NCBI GenBank assembly: GCA_019233165.1
Contig: JAFAMS010000232.1
Span: forward strand, 1-9,729
Length of the DNA stretch: 9,729 nucleotides
Source of the DNA: Vulcanimicrobiota bacterium
GTDB taxonomy: Bacteria > Vulcanimicrobiota > Vulcanimicrobiia > Vulcanimicrobiales > Vulcanimicrobiaceae
Direction: 5' to 3'
The notes under the pieces were generated by a model that was not told the origin of the DNA, did not search any database, and worked only from the letters and a program-made list of their open reading frames with translations. A program made the translations under genes and the position numbers. Positions 7,798 to 9,729 of the stretch are shown piece after piece; the stretch's first letter is position 1, and the number at the start of each line of letters is the position of its first letter.

Positions 7798-8630
7798 CGC
7801 GCGGCCTCCCGCGTCGCGGCGTACGTCGCAAGGAACGTACCAAGCCGTTCGTTCACTTCGTCGGGACGGTCGAGCTGCAAGTAGTGTCCTCCGGGAATCG
7901 CTTCGTAGCGAAAGTCGTCGCCGAGTCTTTCCTGTAAGGTCTGCACGAGCCGTGGAAACCGCGGCCTGCGGAAGCCTCCCGAGCCTTCGAGCAAGAACGT
8001 CGGGTCGCTGATCTCGCGCGCAAAGTCGCGCAGCTCAAAGCCGGCCGGCCCGGTGAAGCCTTCTCGATAGATGCGCGGATACTCAAAAGGCATCTGAGCG
8101 GCCTGGTCGGGCCACGCCTCTTCCGCGCGCGCTCGATCCTCGAAGCCGCGAGCGAAGAGCCGCGGCAAGAGCCGCCTCGTGAGCCGTGCGGTCAAGGGCG
8201 CGGCGAGCGGACCGGCTACGCGCCCCAGCGGGAGCCAGAGGCGCAGGATCAGTTCGTCGCCGGTTCCGTAGGCCGGGTCGATTAAGAAAAGACCCGCGAT
8301 CCCGCCCGCTACGTCGCACGCCAGGGCCAACGCGAGAAGTCCGCCGGCGGAGTGACCGACGACGAACGCCGGCCGGTGCGCGTCATCGAGAACCGCGGCG
8401 AGCCCCTCGCGCGCATCCGCGTAGTAGTCTGCAAAGCCCGCGTCGTCGACCGGCGTCGCGGCGCCGTGACCGCGCGCTTCCCAAAGGAAGAGCCTGCGCG
8501 TGTCACGCAGCGCCGCCCGCTGCGGCTTCCACGACCACGCTCCACCGCCGAGACCGTGCAAAAAAAGAACGGGCACGGCACCGGCCGGCCCATCGACGTG
8601 CAGAACACCGCCCGAACGCAGTTCTATCAC
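7794..8630 (-). CDS. Alpha/beta hydrolase fold protein
   Basis: A 278-residue single-domain alpha/beta hydrolase, probably cytoplasmic since there is no signal peptide. The oxyanion-hole LFLHGLGGGAW is at 22-32, the nucleophile elbow VVGHSAGG at 91-97 gives Ser94, and IPGGHYLQLDRP at 245-256 gives His249. The usual acid position after strand 7 reads FLLEGSGGFRRP (212-223) with no Asp; Asp118 in LFLIDPA after strand 6 may serve instead. A cap region of about 80 residues lies between 125 and 205. The substrate cannot be told; esterase, epoxide or haloalkane-type activity are all possible. The start is GTG 8630, giving MIELRSGGVLHVDGPAG, without a clear Shine-Dalgarno. The stop TGA overlaps the inferred CTG start of the DUF5693 gene, so the hydrolase is the first gene of the operon. 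Confidence 0.9.
   Translation of the reverse strand: MIELRSGGVLHVDGPAGAVPVLFLHGLGGGAWSWKPQRAALRDTRRLFLWEARGHGAATPVDDAGFADYYADAREGLAAVLDDAHRPAFVVGHSAGGLLALALACDVAGGIAGLFLIDPAYGTGDELILRLWLPLGRVAGPLAAPLTARLTRRLLPRLFARGFEDRARAEEAWPDQAAQMPFEYPRIYREGFTGPAGFELRDFAREISDPTFLLEGSGGFRRPRFPRLVQTLQERLGDDFRYEAIPGGHYLQLDRPDEVNERLGTFLATYAATREAAR
7805..7810 (-). promoter_or_regulatory. Shine-Dalgarno GGGAGG deciding a CTG start
   Basis: GGGAGG on the minus strand stands 7 bases before CTG 7797, inside the last codons of the hydrolase gene. No ATG, GTG or TTG in the DUF5693 frame sits at a usable distance from it. It is the main sequence evidence that the DUF5693 gene starts at CTG. Confidence 0.7.
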
Positions 8631-8647
8631 GGAAGGGCGGCTTCGAA

Positions 8648-8680
8648 GTCCAAACAGGAAAGCCCGCCAGAAAGCGGGCT
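8648..8680 (-). terminator. Hairpin with T-rich tail (terminator or attenuator)
   Basis: AGCCCGC and GCGGGCT (8674-8680 and 8661-8667) form a perfect 7-base-pair stem with a 6-base loop. On the minus strand it is followed by TTCCTGTTT, a broken T-tract, whereas the plus-strand side has none. It lies about 146 bases after the crotonase stop and 31 bases before the hydrolase GTG. It could end the crotonase transcript, or act as an attenuator in the leader of the hydrolase operon. The imperfect tail makes the efficiency uncertain. Confidence 0.5.
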
Positions 8681-8689
8681 CTCACTGCC

Positions 8690-8767
8690 GTCGCGTAGCG
8701 CGTTGCCACGCTACCGGGTGTGGGCGACGTCTCTCGGCGGTTCCACTGGTGCGCCCACCCTCACCAG
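8690..8767 (-). promoter_or_regulatory. Intergenic region with nested inverted repeats and a possible pseudoknot
   Basis: Between the crotonase and hydrolase genes several complementary segments interlock. CTGGTG (8746-8751) pairs with CACCAG (8762-8767). The loop of that hairpin, 8752-8760, is complementary to 8716-8726 (9 pairs with a 2-base bulge), which makes an H-type pseudoknot possible. GTAGCG (8695-8700) pairs with CGCTAC (8709-8714), and GTCGC (8690-8694) with GCGAC (8724-8728), competing with the pseudoknot arm. With the hairpin at 8661-8680 this has the look of a structured 5' leader, but I recognise no known riboswitch class. Chance pairing in GC-rich DNA remains possible. Confidence 0.35.
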
Positions 8768-8784
8768 GACCTTGGGGGTGATTT

Positions 8785-8809
8785 TAGCCGCTCGGGTCGA
8801 GCGGGGCTA
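8785..8809 (-). other. Stem-loop directly after the crotonase gene
   Basis: CCGCTCG (8788-8794) and CGAGCGG (8798-8804) form a perfect 7-base-pair stem with a 3-base loop, extended by TAG/CTA after a 2-base bulge. It starts about 20 bases after the TAA stop of the crotonase gene. On the minus strand it is followed by CTAAAATC rather than a T-run, so it may be a transcript-end stabiliser or a weak terminator. TAAAAT at 8781-8786 resembles a -10 box, but no -35-like hexamer lies at 16-19 bases. Confidence 0.4.
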
Positions 8810-8825
8810 GAGGTTTACGGAACTT

Positions 8826-9626
8826 TTACGAGCCTTCGCCCGAAGACCACCGTGGGGCGCGCTTTTCAATAAACGCTCCCATTCCTTCTTGGGCGTCGGC
8901 CGCGAGCGCGTTCATGCTCATCACTTCTTTCGCATACGCGTACGCTTTGGGCTGATCGAGATCGATCTGTGCGTAGAACGCCGCCTTCCCCAATCCGATT
9001 ACGAACTTACTCGCCTCGGCGACCTTTTGCGCGAGTGCGATCGCTTCGTCGTGCAAGCGCTCGTTCGGAACGGCACCGTTGATCAACCCCCACGCCTCTG
9101 CTGTTCGAGCGTCGATGAACTCGCCGGTCAGCAGCATCTCCATCGCGCGTTTGCGCCCGATCGCGCGCGTGAGCGCGACCATCGGCGTCGTGCAAAAGAG
9201 CCCGATCTTCACGCCCGGCGTCGCGAACTTCGAATCTTCCGAGGCGAGCGCGAGATCGCAGCTCGCAACGAGCTGGCACCCGGCGGCAGTCGCAACGCCG
9301 GAAACGACCGCGATCACCGGCTGCGGGATAGCCTGCACCTTCTGCATCAGCTCGGTGCAGACGTCAAAGATCTCGCGATACGCGATCACGTCCCGCCGCA
9401 ACATCTCGCGCAGGTCGTGCCCGGCGCTAAACACCGGCCCCTCGTGACGCAAGAGGACGACGGCAACCGAGCGGTTGGATCCGATCTCCTCGAGCGCGCC
9501 GATGAGCGTGCGCATCACCTCGAGCGAGAGCGCGTTGCGCTTTTCCGGACGGTCGAGGACGATCTCGGCGATCCGGTCGGGGCGGACCGAAGTCCGGACG
9601 AAGGCAGAGCGAGGTTCAGCGAGCAC
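8826..9626 (-). CDS. Enoyl-CoA hydratase/isomerase (crotonase) superfamily protein, ECHDC3-like
   Basis: A 266-residue crotonase-fold protein, probably binding an acyl-CoA. Residues 62-72 (EGPVFSAGHDL) and 110-125 (GVATAAGCQLVASCDL) are the two oxyanion-hole regions. ATPGVKIGLFCTTP at 135-148 and the C-terminal GMGAFIEKRAPRWS closely resemble ECHDC3-type proteins. Both glutamates used by classical enoyl-CoA hydratases are replaced: Gln118 stands where GGGCEL has Glu, and Gly138 where QPEI has Glu. A plain hydratase reaction is therefore doubtful, and the actual reaction is unknown. GTG 9626 is chosen as start because GGGAGGG ends 5 bases before it; the ATG at 9631 touches the Shine-Dalgarno and is out of frame. 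It is separated from the next gene by 195 bases with hairpins, so it is probably its own unit or the end of an upstream one. Confidence 0.93.
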   Translation of the reverse strand: MLAEPRSAFVRTSVRPDRIAEIVLDRPEKRNALSLEVMRTLIGALEEIGSNRSVAVVLLRHEGPVFSAGHDLREMLRRDVIAYREIFDVCTELMQKVQAIPQPVIAVVSGVATAAGCQLVASCDLALASEDSKFATPGVKIGLFCTTPMVALTRAIGRKRAMEMLLTGEFIDARTAEAWGLINGAVPNERLHDEAIALAQKVAEASKFVIGLGKAAFYAQIDLDQPKAYAYAKEVMSMNALAADAQEGMGAFIEKRAPRWSSGEGS

Positions 9627-9631
9627 GGCAT

Positions 9632-9638
9632 CCCTCCC
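9632..9638 (-). promoter_or_regulatory. Shine-Dalgarno of the crotonase gene
   Basis: GGGAGGG on the minus strand with 5 bases (ATGCC) before the GTG start at 9626. The ATG within this spacer is in another frame and too close to be used, so the site fixes the GTG start. Confidence 0.75.
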
Positions 9639-9729
9639 GAAGCGTGGGCTGCTCCCTTCGACCCGGCCGGAGCGCTCCCGGCTGCACGCCCCCGCTTGCT
9701 CCCTCGCATGGCGCTCGCCGCGGGTGGGA
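9639..9729. other. Upstream flank of the crotonase gene, no assignable gene
   Basis: About 90 bases of very GC-rich sequence with no stop codon in any minus-strand frame, so the tail of an upstream gene cannot be excluded; translated frames look low-complexity and are not recognisable. It holds GCTCCC three times in direct orientation (9651-9656, 9674-9679, 9698-9703), spaced 23 and 24 bases, and the 10-base palindrome GGAGCGCTCC at 9669-9678. These could be operator half-sites or chance. No convincing -10/-35 pair was seen. Confidence 0.3.

Noticed and set aside
8737..8745. T-box-like sequence TGGAACCGC on the minus strand, suggesting tRNA-sensing control
   Set aside because: Only 9 bases match the T-box core; there is no room for or sign of a Stem I with specifier loop, and ileS lies more than 4 kb downstream.
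8681..8780. A tRNA, 5S rRNA or other standard RNA gene in the intergenic region
   Set aside because: No cloverleaf, TPsiC-type loop, 5S, SRP, tmRNA or RNase P consensus could be fitted on either strand.
9507..9709. Minus-strand frame starting at ATG 9709 and overlapping the crotonase start
   Set aside because: Low-complexity, overlaps the crotonase N-terminus in another frame by over 100 bases and has no recognisable domain.

Overview
The window is GC-rich and reads almost entirely on the minus strand. In transcription order (right to left) it holds an ECHDC3-like crotonase-fold protein (8826-9626), a 195-base structured intergenic region, and a tightly packed six-gene run: alpha/beta hydrolase (7794-8630), DUF5693-type membrane protein (5815-7797), polysaccharide pyruvyl transferase csaB (4733-5818), M50 site-2-protease-type metallopeptidase (3966-4688), isoleucyl-tRNA synthetase ileS (1192-3969), and the N-terminal part of a MalT/LuxR-type STAND ATPase regulator that leaves the window at base 1. 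Three junctions in this run are 4-base NTGA overlaps, and the other two gaps are 44 and 19 bases. I therefore read it as one operon, probably started by a promoter in 8631-8825.

Organism: a Shine-Dalgarno-using bacterium of high GC. The csaB/DUF5693 pair is known from lineages that hold surface proteins or the outer membrane with SLH domains on a pyruvylated wall polymer (Firmicutes, Cyanobacteria and related phyla). Gene style, the MalT-like regulator and a CHPERSAEG-type dispersed repeat would fit an uncultured group such as Eremiobacterota or Armatimonadota. This placement is a guess; the window has no rRNA or other phylogenetic anchor apart from ileS.

How the genes may work together: CsaB and the DUF5693 protein are best read as a cell-wall polysaccharide pyruvylation module. 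The M50 protease and the hydrolase are co-transcribed with it, and ileS is translationally coupled to the protease gene. No mobile element, CRISPR array, rRNA or tRNA was seen. The most unusual points are (1) a dispersed-repeat fragment read in frame inside the IleRS editing domain, (2) two successive CTGA junctions implying CTG start codons for the DUF5693 gene and csaB, (3) an AMHKS signature in IleRS, (4) a crotonase lacking both hydratase glutamates, and (5) a potentially pseudoknotted leader with a terminator-like hairpin just before the operon.
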